A stretch of 64,000 nucleotides of DNA from Adiantum capillus-veneris (taxonomy: Eukaryota > Streptophyta > Polypodiopsida > Polypodiales > Pteridaceae), in assembly GCA_014529385.2 (NCBI GenBank), contig CM043950.1, positions 78,486,343-78,550,342 of the forward strand, given 5' to 3'. Shown piece by piece: positions 22,830 to 35,760 of the stretch (positions are counted from its first letter, which is position 1; every line of letters begins with the position of its first letter). A program made the translations under genes and the position numbers. The notes below the pieces were generated by a model that saw only the letters and a list, made by a program, of their open reading frames with translations, was not told the origin of the DNA and did not search any database.

Positions 22830-23105
22830 CAAAATAAAAAATCTCGGGTGTTGCTATGAGCATCGCTATATAAGGCTCTGCATCGTCGCTATAGACACCG
22901 CTATAGGTGGCCTGTAAGCGTGGCTATATGTGTTGCTATAGCCGTCGCTATATATCGACGGCTATGGCGATGCATATATCGACGCTCATAGCGACATTTT
23001 CATATCGACGTTGTTAACGACGGTCTTAACGACACCGAGGAGTATAAAAATCCAATGTATTTCCGTTGCTAACAACGTCACAAGTGCACACAACCTCTTG
23101 TAGTG
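22830..23105 (+). repeat. CACTA right subterminal repeats and terminal inverted repeat
   Basis: Many copies of CGTCGCTAT, CATATCGACG and TAGCGAC-like words in both orientations lead to the end ACCTCTTGTAGTG. Confidence 0.85.
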
Positions 23106-23108
23106 TGA

Positions 23109-24312
23109 CCAATAATTGCTGAAAGGGTCTAATCTAGGTATAAGGTTAAATTTCTCTCAACCAATCACCTATTCATGGATGGCCAAAGGGAGATAGTTAA
23201 CCTTAAAAAGGGCCTATGAAGAAAATCAATATTCCCAATAAAAGAAATAGTATGGAAGCTCTAGAAGTCCATTACTAATCAAGAAGGCTTGGAAAGATCT
23301 TAGTTGCTGATAAGTATAGCCGACAATTACTCAAAATTTATCTTAAGCCAAAGAAAAAGACTGCTGCTCTTATGCACAAAAGAGCCTTAATCTTCAAAGA
23401 AAATGAAAGGGTCTTACTAAAAGCCTCGTCTAATGTACATTACGCACAAAAAGGTGCTTTGACTTATAACAAGGAGAGATAAACTATCAAACCACTGGCA
23501 CAGACACATGGCGTTCCACACAAGTCTACTCAAGCTTTACAAAGGAGAGCCACCATGAAAAACAATAAATGAAGACCCTCTAACGATTGAAGATCAGGAA
23601 GAGGTATTCTATTCTGAGTGCATCTTACGACAAGAGGACAAGGCTAAGAAAGGTAAGATTATCTGACGATGTCTTATTGTTTAAGAATTATCCTTTTCAA
23701 GATATTAAATTATGCACGAACTAGTTTAAGGATAATATAAACCTTGTCAATGCTTACAATGAAAGATCAAAGACGCTATACTAATTACACAACAAAAGCA
23801 AAAGGCTGCTGCAAACAAGCGTAGGAAAGCATTGACCTTCAAGGAAAATGATTGGGTCTTGCTCAAATTTCCTAAGGCTCGATTAAGGCATAGTACGGCT
23901 AAGAATTGGCACAAACAATCAATGGGCCACCAAAAGTACTATACTAAGTTGACCAGAAGATATCATGGCCATTTCCAAATGCTTAAGCCAATCAATGAGA
24001 TGACTTATCAACTTAAGCTACCCCAAATTTGTCTTATTCACAACGCTTTTAATGTAAGCTTATTAAAGATACAAAGGACAACCACCAACAAGCGAGCCTA
24101 TCATAGAGCACCCCCCCAAATTCGAAGGTCAAGAGGAGATCCTTCAATCCGCGAGCATCTTACAATACGAGGACAAGATCCTACAAAGTGGTAAGGCCAT
24201 CAAAAGGTATCTTGTTAAGTTTAAGAATTATTCTTTTGAAGATGCTAAGTGGATGCAAGATATACAGTTGAAGGATAATGTCCATCTTATAAAGGCTTAC
24301 AATGACTCTTAG
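23109..24312 (+). pseudogene. Ty3 integrase remainder and chromodomain-like tail, with internal tandem duplication
   Basis: Directly after the CACTA target duplication the integrase resumes (VKFLSTNHLFMDGQREIVN, the FSTAYHPQTDGQTERVN region). The integrase C-terminal module is present twice. One copy is near 23370-23730 (RALIFKENERVLLK, then EDPLTIEDQEEV). The second is 23760-24312 (KALTFKENDWVLLKFPKARL, LTRRYHGHFQMLKPI, IHNAFNVSLLK). In a shifted frame this leads to a chromodomain-like YLVKFKNYSFEDAKWM ending in TAG at 24310-24312. Stops and frameshifts occur in both. The longest open piece is 23832-24194. Confidence 0.8.
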
Positions 24313-25223
24313 TGAGTAAGCACTGTGTAAACAATGTTTTTAAATACGTAATGTTATTTGACTATAGTCTCTTTGTCTCTTTATTGTTTTTATTGTTCAA
24401 TGAGTACGCATACTCAAAATTATACTTGTGGTAGAAGACTTCTCCCAAGTGCCAAGTAGTAGACTTGTCATCTACTTTGGAATGATGATATGTCACTATA
24501 TCAAAGACATGCTTGCGACAACTGTGTTCTCCCAAGCACCAAGTGGGTTAGTCACCCACTCTAGAATGATGTCGCTGAACAAAAAGGGATCCTCTGTCCG
24601 AAATGCCCAATGGACTAAGTATCTTCTCTACTCCATAGTCGAAGACGACTATGATTTCAAGGGAGAGGTAATGTCACTAAAATTAATCTCTCTAACTTTC
24701 TTAAATGATTTTCTCAACTTAAATTGGCAATTTAAGAAGGGAAGATGCCAGGACCAAGGTTGAAAAGGTTATTGGGTATGTCTGGTTGAGAGAAGAAGAC
24801 AAAATGAGGACATAGTCTAGGAGAATCTTTAGGGATTCTAATGAAGCTAAAAAACCAAGAGGCAAGCTCCATATACCTCCAAGAGACAGTACAAAAGTCA
24901 CACAAGAGAGCTAGGAAAAGGTAAGTTCATTGTTTGTGCATTGGTAGCTAGGGGGTCTACTAGTTTGAGCGGGGGGGCTACTAGCTTAAGGGGGGGCTGC
25001 TAGCTTATCCATATTCTAGTATAAGCAATGCATAATTCTTTTAATTGTGATTGATCAAGGAATTGCATTAGCCATGTCTCATAATGCATGCTAGGCCAAG
25101 CATTAATGGAAAAGCTTCTTGCATGATTAGATAATGGCAAGGCAATGTCTAAGTGCATAAAGGTTATAAGGTATGTGGGCTAGGGCGTCCCCCAAGGACA
25201 CCTAACCCAAATCGAACCGCCCG
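24313..25223. other. Ty3 3' internal non-coding region
   Basis: There is no gene. Near 24945-25010 three variants of a G-rich module (CTACTAGTTTGAGCGGGGGG, CTACTAGCTTAAGGGGGGG) resemble a motif in the LTRs and may include polypurine-tract sequence. The base run just before 25224 is not purine-rich. Confidence 0.5.
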
Positions 25224-25527
25224 TTTAGTTGTCTTAGTGCATTGCATCAAGTGCCTCACCCTCACCCCAAGGCAACTAGGACACTTGTCAAGAGTAGCAT
25301 CAAGTTGCCCTAGTCTAAGCAAGAAGGGGGTCTACTAGCTTAAGAAAGTAGGGGTCTAGCTAGCTTAAGCTAGTGGGGGGGGGGTGTTAGCTTACCTCCA
25401 TCAAGGGAAAAAAAGACACTTGTCACAATGCTCTCACACACGCTCAAGAGGGAGAAGGCCATTCATTGGCTAGAGTGAAGGGGATCCAACAAGAAGCAAG
25501 GATACCATCCTTGGCCAAATTGAATTC

Positions 25528-25589
<62 letters not shown>

Positions 25590-26223
25590 TGAGTAGGAAG
25601 AAAGCATTCACTCACTCATTCTCATGAATACTTTTACACACTCAAGCTACACCCTCTCTATGGTGCCAGCTTCCTTATGTGAAGAATCCATGGTGCCTTC
25701 ATTAACAATACAGCTCAAGTGCAAGCTTATCATCTTCTTCAATCTCGATTATGCTATGTATGCTAGCTATGCAAGAGAGAAGCTCTCTTTGTATTAGAAG
25801 ACATACTTCTTTCTTGTACGATACTTCTTCTTTCTCTTAATGTACCTCGATCTCCGCAGTTCTCTTCACCTCGCATGGTGTTTGAGGCCTTGGGATAGAG
25901 GCCCCACCAGGTTTAATTAAGTGGCGCATGTGATTATCCATATCCATGTTGCCAAAGCTCTTGCGAAGTACAAGAAGTGCATTGTAAAGATCTCTCTCTT
26001 CATGGGAGCAAGATTAATGCAAAGTCTCTTTGGAGGGGGGACCGGCTCTAAATGAAATGTGGTTTTCAACTGTTGTCATCTTGCAAATTGTCATACTTTT
26101 CTCTATTTTGCTATGTGTGACTTTCCATCTCTTATGTATATATTGCAACCCCACACTCTCTCTATTCTCTACTCTAATTTCCATTGTGCCTAAAATGAAC
26201 TAATTTAGGCAAATTCTATGACA
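25224..26223 (+). repeat. 3' LTR of the Ty3 element
   Basis: It aligns end to end with 13037-13974 in the same orientation, with many substitutions. A (CT)n expansion at about 25529-25587 makes it longer. It ends ...AAATTCTATGACA. Confidence 0.9.
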
Positions 26224-27440
<1,217 letters not shown>

Positions 27441-27500
27441 TAGATAGATAGATAGATAGGTAGATAGATTTTATTATCGTCCTCGGAGGTCAAATATGAC

Positions 27501-30500
27501 CTATGGGACCAAAGTTACATGTGATATAGTATGTGTATGGCTGATGAGTGACTCTCGATGCTCCAAAATTGTAGTGATGAGAGTCGCAATGGAGAGCCCA
27601 CACTTTGGCTGGGAGAGGAAAGTGTGTAGGTCTAAGTTATGGCTGAAAATGTGAGAGAAGAAAGTTCCGATGTTATCAAAAGCTGAGCACTCTAGTAGTG
27701 TGTGGTACTCAGACTCTCGAACTTGCAGTGAGCATAATGTGCACAATCGATTTGACTCTTCTTTATTGCCCCAACGCCCTATCTCGCATCGAAGGAAATG
27801 GGAGCTAAGCCGAATTACTGCGATAGTGCGTATCACGGACAAGGGAATAGGCTCAAGCATGTAAGTGTGAGTACGGTTTCCTCTCTCAGCGAAGAACATG
27901 GTTTTGTAGTTGGGGGCAATATAGGTGGTGTAATGTATGAAGCGTGACCCACCGGATTTCTCCCAAGCCGTAATACATTGGCGTTGTAGAAAAGCTTCAT
28001 TCACTTGAGAGTCAATTGAAGCATCATGTAGCAAGTGTAATTCATCCCATCTCCCAAACCACTTCTTTATGTCTTGCATCCATCCCGTGCTCAAGATCTT
28101 GCTTTTATGCGTCTTTTGAACTTTTTTGCTTGCTTGCTATGCAATTGTAGGAAGTCGATGTGAGGGGTTTTGACGCATCTTTATCATGTACTCCACAATC
28201 CTTTCCATGCCCATAACCTCAATTGGAAGAGATCCCAACTCAAGAAGTAGGAGCATATATGGTGTTTGTGTCCTAACTTGGAGAAAGTTTGTAAGAAAAT
28301 GCTTTTGGACATTCTCAAACTCTTTCCAAGTAGACTTTGAGATGCTCCCGCCCCACACTTCAACTCCATAAAGAAGAACCGATGTCACCAATGCATCAAA
28401 AAGATACTTCTTGAGAACCCAACACTTGATGTTTCCCGCATTACACATGTTCTCAAATGCATAATATGCTCTCTTTCCCGCTTCCAAACGACGCATAGCA
28501 CATTCATGCCACTTGTGATTGGATGGAACCCCAAGGCCAAGGTACTTAAAGCTCTCAACAACTTCAAGTGTCTCGTTGTTGTACACAATGCATGGCTTCT
28601 CCTTATGGTTGGTTTTCACAAGCATAACCTTTGTTTTGGATTCATTTACAATCAGCCCACTATGCAAGCAAAAGTTCTCAAGGACAACCATAAGCTTTTG
28701 TGCATCTTCTAAAGTGTGTGCTAGAAGCACTACATCATCCGCATACAACAAAAGCATGATTACCGCATTGCAAATAGTGACCTCTTCAATGCCTTCTTCT
28801 TGCATAAAGTCAAGTACCATTTGTTCGAATTGATCGATGCATAGACCAAAGAGAGTTGGTGACAATGGACATCCTTGTTTAACCCCAATAGTGCTTACAA
28901 AAATTTCTGAAATTTCTCTTCCCATGCGCAATTGACAAATCACCTTCTCATAGATTCGAGAAACCGCAAGCATAAACTCACTTGGCACTTGGAGTTCTTC
29001 CATCCTTCTCCACAAATTGTTACGTGGAATCATATCAAAGGCTTTCTTAAAGTCCACAAAACAACAATACAATCGCTTGCCTTTCAACCGACTTTCCTCC
29101 ATGAGAACACGAAGAGTGACAAGATGATCAATGGTGCTATGGCATCGACGAAAACCCGCTTGTCCCTTTGCACGCTTGTCATTCTCTTCAGCCCAATCAC
29201 TCAATTTCATCTCCATTATGCACCCAAACAACTTTGCCATAAGAGACCCAATCATTATAGTCCGCTAGTTGCTTACATTCTTTACATCCCCTCCTTTATG
29301 CAAAGGCTTAACCCAATTAGTACTCCAATCATAAGGCATACCATGTTGAAGTGCAAGGTTGAACATATCACACATCCACTCATGGGTAAAATCTCCCGTC
29401 CATTTGATCATCTCCGGCTTGATACCTTGAAGATCTCCCGCTTTGCGAGTGGCCAACTTTTCAAGCCCACCGCATACATCCTCAATAGTAAAAAAAGACG
29501 GCATACATGGGAGTGAACCATAAAATGGCATTTTTTCAGTATTTGCTTGCTCATATAATTGCCTACAATGTGTGTACATATCCACTAGACTCAAGTTACC
29601 AAAATTCTCAACCCGCTTGCCTCTCAAGTTTCTCCAAAATCTTCCACATGCATGTGCCTTTTCTTGGACTTGAAATTCTTGTTGCTTTACTTCCCATCTT
29701 CTTCTCTTCTTTTGAATCAATGCCTTGTATGTATGCAAATGACTTTGATAGTTGTCTTTGTCCATAGTTGCATCAAGATTTATCAAGGACTTTCGAGCAT
29801 CTTGACATTCTTTATCAAACCACCTTTTGCGTGATCTATCTTTGTTGATACCATGGAGATGCTTTATGGCAAAGAATTCTTCCGCACAAGAACAAATAGC
29901 TTTCTTGAAAGCTTCCCATTTAGTTTCCAATGGTGCATCACATTGAAGCTTTGTCATCCATAATTTTTGCTCAACCATTTCAATGTACATTGGTGCCCGT
30001 TTGAAATCCATACATAGTGATAACTTCTCTTTCCTTTCGCTGAGATTATCATGCTTAGTTGCTTCTCCACATGAAAGGTCAATACATAAGGTGCGATGAC
30101 CGGATTCCGGGGTCCATTGACCAAACATAAAACTCTTTATGCGATACATGATGGCTTCAGAGAGTAGCATATAGTCAATCACACTATCCCCATTATGTCT
30201 CCTACATGTAAATCCATTGGTTCCACTCCACAAAGATACACCATTGGCAATGAGCATACCCGTGCTATTACACATGTGTAAAAGTAACTTTCCATAGTGA
30301 TCCGGCTCTTTCTCATCCATTGAAGTACGATCATACAAGTGAACTTCCTCCAACTCCCTTGAAATGTATGGCATATCAAATTGTTGAGTATCATGTTGCA
30401 ATGTTTTTGTGCGAGCATTCATATCCCCAAATACAATAACATCACCTTCACCTTTGAAATAAGCAATGTCCTCTTCCAAATCAGAAAATGGTTGATCTCT

Positions 30501-30899
30501 ATCCATGCAAGCATAAAAGGGAGAATCATGATGAGGAATGTAGCAACCGGCTACAAAAATGGGTGCTCTTTTTGGTGTCATAATTTTCAGCCATACATAA
30601 CGTTTGTACTTGTCATCTTTCACAATTGATACAAAATCTTCCAATCCTTTCTTAACCATACATGCTAACCCTCCTTGTCCTCTTCGTTGCTTGAGATTCT
30701 TTGACCACATCAATGAATGTACATTGTAATCCTCCAAGCCGTTAATCCTTTGTGTATCATGCTCCCAAGTTTCAACAAGAAGTACAACATCGGCTTTGCT
30801 TGTTAGTTCATCAATGCCAACCCCCGCATTCCATGGGTATCCATTACAATTCCAAAAGCATATTTTCAATTGTAACTCGGTCTCATAGGTCACGCATCC
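27501..30899 (-). pseudogene. LINE ORF2: AP-endonuclease and reverse transcriptase with in-frame TAG codons
   Basis: ORF2 is one frame of about 1,130 codons. The endonuclease (30893 down) shows KICFWNCNGY, VVLLVETWE, VIVFGDMNART and SGHRTLCIDL. The RT shows WVKPLHKGGDVKNVSN, GFRRCHSTIDHL, FVDFKKAFDMIPR with the first catalytic Asp, GVKQGCPLSPTLFGLCID, LLLYADDVVLL with the catalytic Asp pair, and FKYLGLGV. Near the C-terminus is C-x2-C-x9-H-x4-C (CTLCSLQVRESEYHTLLEC). TAG codons interrupt it at 29265-29267 and 28137-28139; no frameshift is seen. No ATG lies at the expected start, and the frame is continuous with ORF1 across another TAG. It nicks DNA and primes reverse transcription in active relatives. 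Confidence 0.93.
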
Positions 30900-31850
30900 C
30901 TATTTGCTTGAGAGACTTGCCTCCTCCTTGGGCACATTTTCTTCATGAGAGATCTCCTTGTTTTTATTATTCTTTTCCTCATATGCCTTGCGACGCATAT
31001 TTTGTTGCTTAATAGTGCGATCTTCACATACAAAACATTTTGTATCCCTCAAATAGATCCAACTATTATCAAGGATAATCTTTCGCTTGGTCTCATCCGG
31101 CATGGTGCATACAATTGGCCGTTCTCCTGAGCGAGGAGCTCCTTGCTTCCCCACTCTATGTGCTCCATAGACCATAACTCCGGACATGCCAAAGTGGGTT
31201 TTGAAGAAATCTTCAATAACAATGGCAAGAGGAGGAGGTGTCTCTAACTTCTCTTCAGGAATTCCACGAATAACAATGTTCTTGGAACGTCGCTCCCGTT
31301 CCTTCAACTCCTCCACATCCACATTCTCAACATTCTTTGTTTGAACCATAGCTTGCATGAGTGAGGAATTAGAAACCACATTGCTACCACATACATCAGT
31401 CCAAGACTTGTTTGTGCATACATTTTTCATGTCGCATACATCCCGGCTCATAGTGTCAAATTTCTCCTCTTTCAATACATGGTCATGCTCTACTTTGCTC
31501 ATCCGCTCCTTCAAAGCATTCAAGTCCACAAGAGAGCGTTTACATTCCTTGACTTCCTCTTCAAGTTGCATCAAACGTGTTGTTTGCATCTCAAGTGTCC
31601 TCTTGAGATTCTCATTCTCAACCACAAGTACCCTTAGTGTGCCATTCTCCATTGCAAGTGCTCGTAAGTCTTCGCCTTGTTTGTTTACGGTCTCTTGCAA
31701 TGATACCAAGTACGCCATGATCATGGTTTCCGATGTTGTTGGTTGGGTGGTTATGTTGCTATCTCCACACTTAGGAGATTTTGGATCATTTTCCACAATG
31801 GTTGTGGACCTTGTTGAAGAAGAAGAACCCTTGCGAGTGCCGGAAGACAT
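30900..31850 (-). CDS. LINE ORF1: coiled-coil and RRM-like RNA-binding protein
   Basis: A 316-aa frame from an ATG at 31850. Residues of about 45-145 form a long heptad-rich coiled coil (LVSLQETVNKQGEDLRALAM and on). Next comes an L1-ORF1-type RRM segment starting ERERRSKNIVIRGIPEEKLE and a basic tail with FVCEDRTIKQQNMRRKAYEE. L1 ORF1 proteins trimerise and coat LINE RNA as a chaperone. The frame is intact and ends in TAG at 30900-30902. The next codon opens ORF2 in the same frame, with no intergenic spacer or ATG. Confidence 0.85.
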   Translation of the reverse strand: MSSGTRKGSSSSTRSTTIVENDPKSPKCGDSNITTQPTTSETMIMAYLVSLQETVNKQGEDLRALAMENGTLRVLVVENENLKRTLEMQTTRLMQLEEEVKECKRSLVDLNALKERMSKVEHDHVLKEEKFDTMSRDVCDMKNVCTNKSWTDVCGSNVVSNSSLMQAMVQTKNVENVDVEELKERERRSKNIVIRGIPEEKLETPPPLAIVIEDFFKTHFGMSGVMVYGAHRVGKQGAPRSGERPIVCTMPDETKRKIILDNSWIYLRDTKCFVCEDRTIKQQNMRRKAYEEKNNKNKEISHEENVPKEEASLSSK

Positions 31851-31890
31851 TGTATGTAAAATAGGAGATGAGAATCAATTTTGTTGAACC

Positions 31891-33391
31891 TGTACCCACT
31901 CCTGGGTAGACACTTGGAGGCTCCTCAGCGAGATGCTATCCCTTCACGCTATTAAGGTGCCAACCTCGTGTACATTGAAGGCACACTGTACGAGTTCACT
32001 GCGTTGCCTCCTCACGTGCTCAAGCTCGACACAATGGGCCTCGTCTTCCCTAGCTCGCCCATTGCCCTTTCACTGCGTTGCCTCCCCACGCGGGCGTCGT
32101 CTTCTCTGGCTCGCCTGTAGTCAAAGCCGAAGCTTGCGTCACTGTGCCCCCCTCTAGCCTATTGTATCCCTGCCTTGCCAATGATGAGGGAATGCTTGAC
32201 GCGTGCTCTGTGAAGTCCCTCCAAGAGGCAATCCTGTCAACAGAGCTAATGAGGTCGAGAAGGATTGGATGCCACTAGCCCTTGTGCTCGAGCGGAACCT
32301 CCTATGATGGAGATTGGGGTAGATATGGTAGCCGCAGCCTCTCAAGCTCTCTTACCTGTACCGCACCCCTCTCAGCCCTTGCAAGAGAATGCCAAAAGAG
32401 TCAGCCGACAGAGCGAAACTAGGCCCGCATCTGCCATCTGCAGAGCCAAGAGTAATTGTTGTTCTCTGCACTTTTTTGGTTTTTGAGTTGATGTGCAGTC
32501 TATTGCCTTTGACTGTAAGGTTTTCTTTCAGGACTGCTAATAACTTGTGGAGCAACATGCGACAATTTACTTTGAGGTGAGGACTCTCGAGCCTCACTCA
32601 ACAATAATGGATGCTTGTGAATGTTTAGGGAGTGTTAATATGTGGAGCTTGTACAAAGATATACTTTTGAGCTGAGGACTCTCAATCAGCAATAATGGAT
32701 GTATGTGAATGTTCATGTTTGAGTGCTTCTAATGTGGCCGAGATTCACCTTCGTTGAGAACTAAAATCTTTGCGAACGTTCTTGATTTGACTACAGGCTA
32801 CTACGTGAAATGTGACTGAGGTTAGTGACTGAGGTTAAACTTTGGCTGAAAACCATAATGAATGGCTAATAGTGTGTGAGGCTAAGAGTATTTGAAGGTT
32901 GTCCCAAAGAATAAAACAAGCATTTGAAAGACAAAATGCATATGCTGCAGTAAGACTTTAATAGGAAGGGGATATGGTATGAAGAAATGTGAATGATAAA
33001 CTTTGTGTTGTCATAATAGATAGTAGTTGATGTTGTGTGAGAAATGGTTATGTATCATGTGTTTAACATACTAACCATAAAACAAAACTTTACCTGTTGC
33101 ACCCTCAATTGTTACATACAAGTACTTTTATACACCATAAAGGGTAGCTGGCATGTTAAGCATGAAACAGAAACTGATTGGTAGTATTACGATTATTGCT
33201 TTGATAGAAACTAGGTATATTGTTGCAGGAGTACAACCCCAAGATTGGGCTGGCGAGTAGGAGAGATTGAGTTTTAACATGTGCTGTGAAACTTGTTGAA
33301 ATTCCTAACCTTGATACAAAACACTACTCCAAAAAGTTTAGGGCTCGCCTAGAATAGTGAAGTGCTTCAAAATTGAGCTTAAGTAATGCAG
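31891..33391. other. Gene-free interval, partly GC-rich, with two tandem duplications
   Basis: 31990-32115 holds two diverged copies of a ~75-95-bp module (CACTGCGTTGCCTCC...CGTCTTC...GCTCGCC), possibly LINE 5' UTR monomers. 32573-32740 holds two copies of a ~95-bp module (GAGGACTCTC...CAATAATGGATG). I see no gene. Confidence 0.55.
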
Positions 33392-35760
33392 TCATTCTCG
33401 AGCTCGTTTAGCACGCAACTTTTGCATTTGATGTCGTCGCGCCAAGGCATGATAAGGCTGATCTATCTGAAGTGGCCTCAATTGTAAGCCTTCTAATGAA
33501 CCTTGTTCCCACAAGACTGCTCGTAATCTTTCTTCAAAGAGCTGTTGTTGAATTTCCCAATCTTTCCTCGAAAGTTTGGCTTCCCGGGCATGGGCCTTTC
33601 TTTGTCGAGCAGCCTCTTTCTCTGCAAGTGAATGAAGTCTCTTCTTTTCTTTTTCAATGCGCTTCTCCTCTTTTGCCTTGGATATCTCTTCTTTCTTTGC
33701 ATTCTTTGCTCTCATACTTTCAATGTATTGTGTAGATGTTAAAATGAGACTATTTGTGTAGTCTACAAAAGCCTCACGGTTTGCTTGACGCACACACACT
33801 TCTGACATTGGAACTCGGAGCATATCAATGATACGGTTTTGCTGAGATGTGCCTTCTTGAGTAGTTGATGTTGGACCTGCATTTGAATTTGGAAACCATG
33901 CTTCTTGATGAGCTGCTGCTGTTGGAATTTGAACCACATTACTGACACATTTGTTTTGAGTTAGTCCTTCTTGAACAGTTGTTGTTGGAGCTGCATTTTC
34001 ATTTGGAAACCTTGCTTCTTGATGACTTGTTATTGTTGGAATTCGAGCACTATCAGTGATATTTCTGGTTTGAGTTATGCTTGCTTGAAAAGTCAAAACG
34101 GGAGTTGCATTTCTATTAGGAAATTGTGCATCTTGAACTCTTTGTACCTGAGCTGCATTTTCATTAGAAAATCGTGCATCTTGATCTCTTTGTGGCTGTA
34201 CTGGCAGAGTAGGAGAACTTACCTGGTTTTTCATGTAATTCGTGGTAATTTGGTTGGGTGTTATGTCCCAATTGCACTCGTCTTCTGTGAAGAAATGTGG
34301 TTCTGAGTCGCAAGGTGTGTAGTTTGAAATTTCAGCTCCCTCCAACAGCTGGGTGAAGCTTATTGCATGTGTCCGATTCTCTTACTGAGAAGAAATTCTA
34401 TTTTCTTTTTGGAGCTGAGATGCGAGAGTATTGAGAGCTAGTATGGCGTCAACCTCATCCTCTATGGGCTGCTCAATTGGCGTGTTGGGTACTTGTGACT
34501 CTGTCTCGTCAAGTGGACTTGTCCCCTCAACAAGGTTAATGTGATTGCAGGGCATACCTTCAAACTTAACTGCTGCAAAATCTAGTGGCCATATCCCTGT
34601 TGCTCAAAACCCTGCTGTTATGTTAGCTTCCGTTAAAGATAAACTTATTGCTGTTGCCACAATAGAAGCTAGCTCTGTCTTGCTTGCTTGCTTCGAAGAT
34701 GTTCTCTGTTGCCATTTATCCCTCTCCTTCCGAAATTGCACTTTTTAATGGCTTGAATACTGATACATCCAATGGCTGAAGTTTATGTGATGTGTGGGCT
34801 GGCAGTGTGACAATATCTATGCCGCTCTCTTTTGCTTTGGCCACTACCTCAAGTGAGACATGACTTCCGTGTCCATCAAGGACTAAGAGGTGTCTGTTTT
34901 CTTTGCCTTGTAGTGAAATAGCATCATCGAAGTGTTTAAGCCATGCTTGAAACAACTCTCCTGCCATCCATGCCTTTTTCTGTACAGCCATGGCAACTCC
35001 AAGTTCACAAAACCTAATGTAGTTAGTTGTTATTCGACTGCCCTTAAAAATATAGTAAGAGGGTATTGCTTCACCAATTGCATTAACACAACACAGTACT
35101 ATCATCCACTCACGTGAATCGCATGTAACTCCATAAACTGACCTTGATCCTTTCTTGGCTAACACTTTCATACCCTTATCTCTAGATCCTTGAAATCCTG
35201 TCTCGTCTGCATTCCAAATATTTGACGGCGGGTAGTTGTGTTTTGAGTAAAGCTCTTGAAGGTTTTTGTGGAATGTTTCTACTATTTCTGGCCTGAATCT
35301 GCTTGCCCTTGACTGGTCTAGGCTCTCGGTAACTCGAAAAACCAGAGTTGGGTGCCGCTTGCGAAATCCTTCCCACCAGCTTCTGCCTGGAATGCCATTT
35401 GAAAAAAGTGTGTTCCTTGTTTGACAAATTTCTGTAGCTGTGAGCTTTACATTTGTCACAGAAACTCCATGACCAGAGTCACACTTTGATAAAATCCATT
35501 GGAGCAATGCTTTTTCTTCGGCGGTAGTGAGAGTGGTGGGGGGTCCTTTCCTTTTTGTTTGAGTCCTTCCCTCTTCCCAATTAGCAATTGCACCTCTGCT
35601 AATGCCAAATTGTATGGAACATTTTTTTAGAGAAAGTCCATGTTCTCGTGCATGGAGAGCTTTGGCCATATCTTCTGTTGTCCATGACAGCTTCGTGCGG
35701 GCTGTTGGCCTCTTTGGTGTATTTGGAGGATCTTCTCCTACCTCTGGAACAGGTTTGGGC
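33392..35760 (-). pseudogene. Pogo-type (DDE_1, CENP-B-like) transposase, broken by a frameshift and stops
   Basis: The 317-codon main piece (35669-34716) has a helix-turn-helix (SLKKCSIQFGISRGAIANWE) and a CENPB-type second DNA-binding region with SWWEGFRKRHPTL. The DDE catalytic core is D155 (IWNADETGFQ), D265 (LLVLDGHGSH) and D301 (HKLQPLDVSVFKPLK). Reading is open upstream of the ATG, so the true N-terminus lies further up. At about 34725 a frameshift moves the continuation (TELASIVATAISLSLTEANI, then GF-stop-ATGIWPLDF, the usual GFR-TGIWPL motif) to another frame with TGA and TAA stops. A 317-codon tail (34345-33392) rich in QEARFPNENA-type repeats and a Lys/Glu coiled coil follows. Such proteins move pogo/Tigger elements or become host genes. 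The breaks argue for a dead copy. No terminal repeats were recognised. Confidence 0.85.

Larger units (their letters stand above)
16137..23105 (+). mobile_element. CACTA (En/Spm, CMC) DNA transposon, 6,969 bp, with TGA target duplication
   Basis: The ends are perfect 13-bp inverted repeats, CACTACAAGAGGT at 16137 and its complement ending at 23105. They are flanked by the 3-bp target duplication TGA (16134-16136 and 23106-23108), the size typical of CACTA elements. Subterminal zones hold many short GCGACG/CGTCGC and TAGCGAC-type motifs in both orientations, like the TNPA-binding motifs of En/Spm. Inside are a TNP2 transposase gene with a central deletion, a second coding region, (GA)n tracts, ~200-bp tandem repeats and a large hairpin. 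The transposase breaks make it non-autonomous now. It is nested in the Ty3 integrase, so it is younger than that element. Confidence 0.95.
13037..26223 (+). mobile_element. Ty3/gypsy chromovirus-like retrotransposon, interrupted by a CACTA element
   Basis: Two direct LTRs (13037-13974 and about 25224-26223) match over nearly their whole length and both end ...AAATTCTATGACA. A primer-binding site (TGGTATCAGACCCAGG) follows the first LTR after one base. Gag with a CCHC knuckle, RT/RNase H remnants, integrase and a chromodomain-like tail follow in the Ty3 order. The internal region has many stops and a large RT deletion, so it is non-functional. A CACTA transposon (16137-23105) sits inside the integrase; without it the element is about 6.2 kb. 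A clean 5-bp target duplication is not evident. Confidence 0.9.
27436..31890 (-). mobile_element. L1-type LINE (non-LTR retrotransposon), nearly complete
   Basis: The minus strand carries ORF1 (31850-30900) and ORF2 (to 27501), then a short 3' region that ends in (TATC)n running into (TC)n in place of poly-A. Endonuclease, reverse transcriptase and a C-terminal Cys/His motif are all in the same frame. The 3' end is repeated as a truncated copy at 40578-40680. The exact 5' end is unclear. A GC-rich stretch at 31900-32480 may be 5' UTR. No target duplication was identified. Confidence 0.93.
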
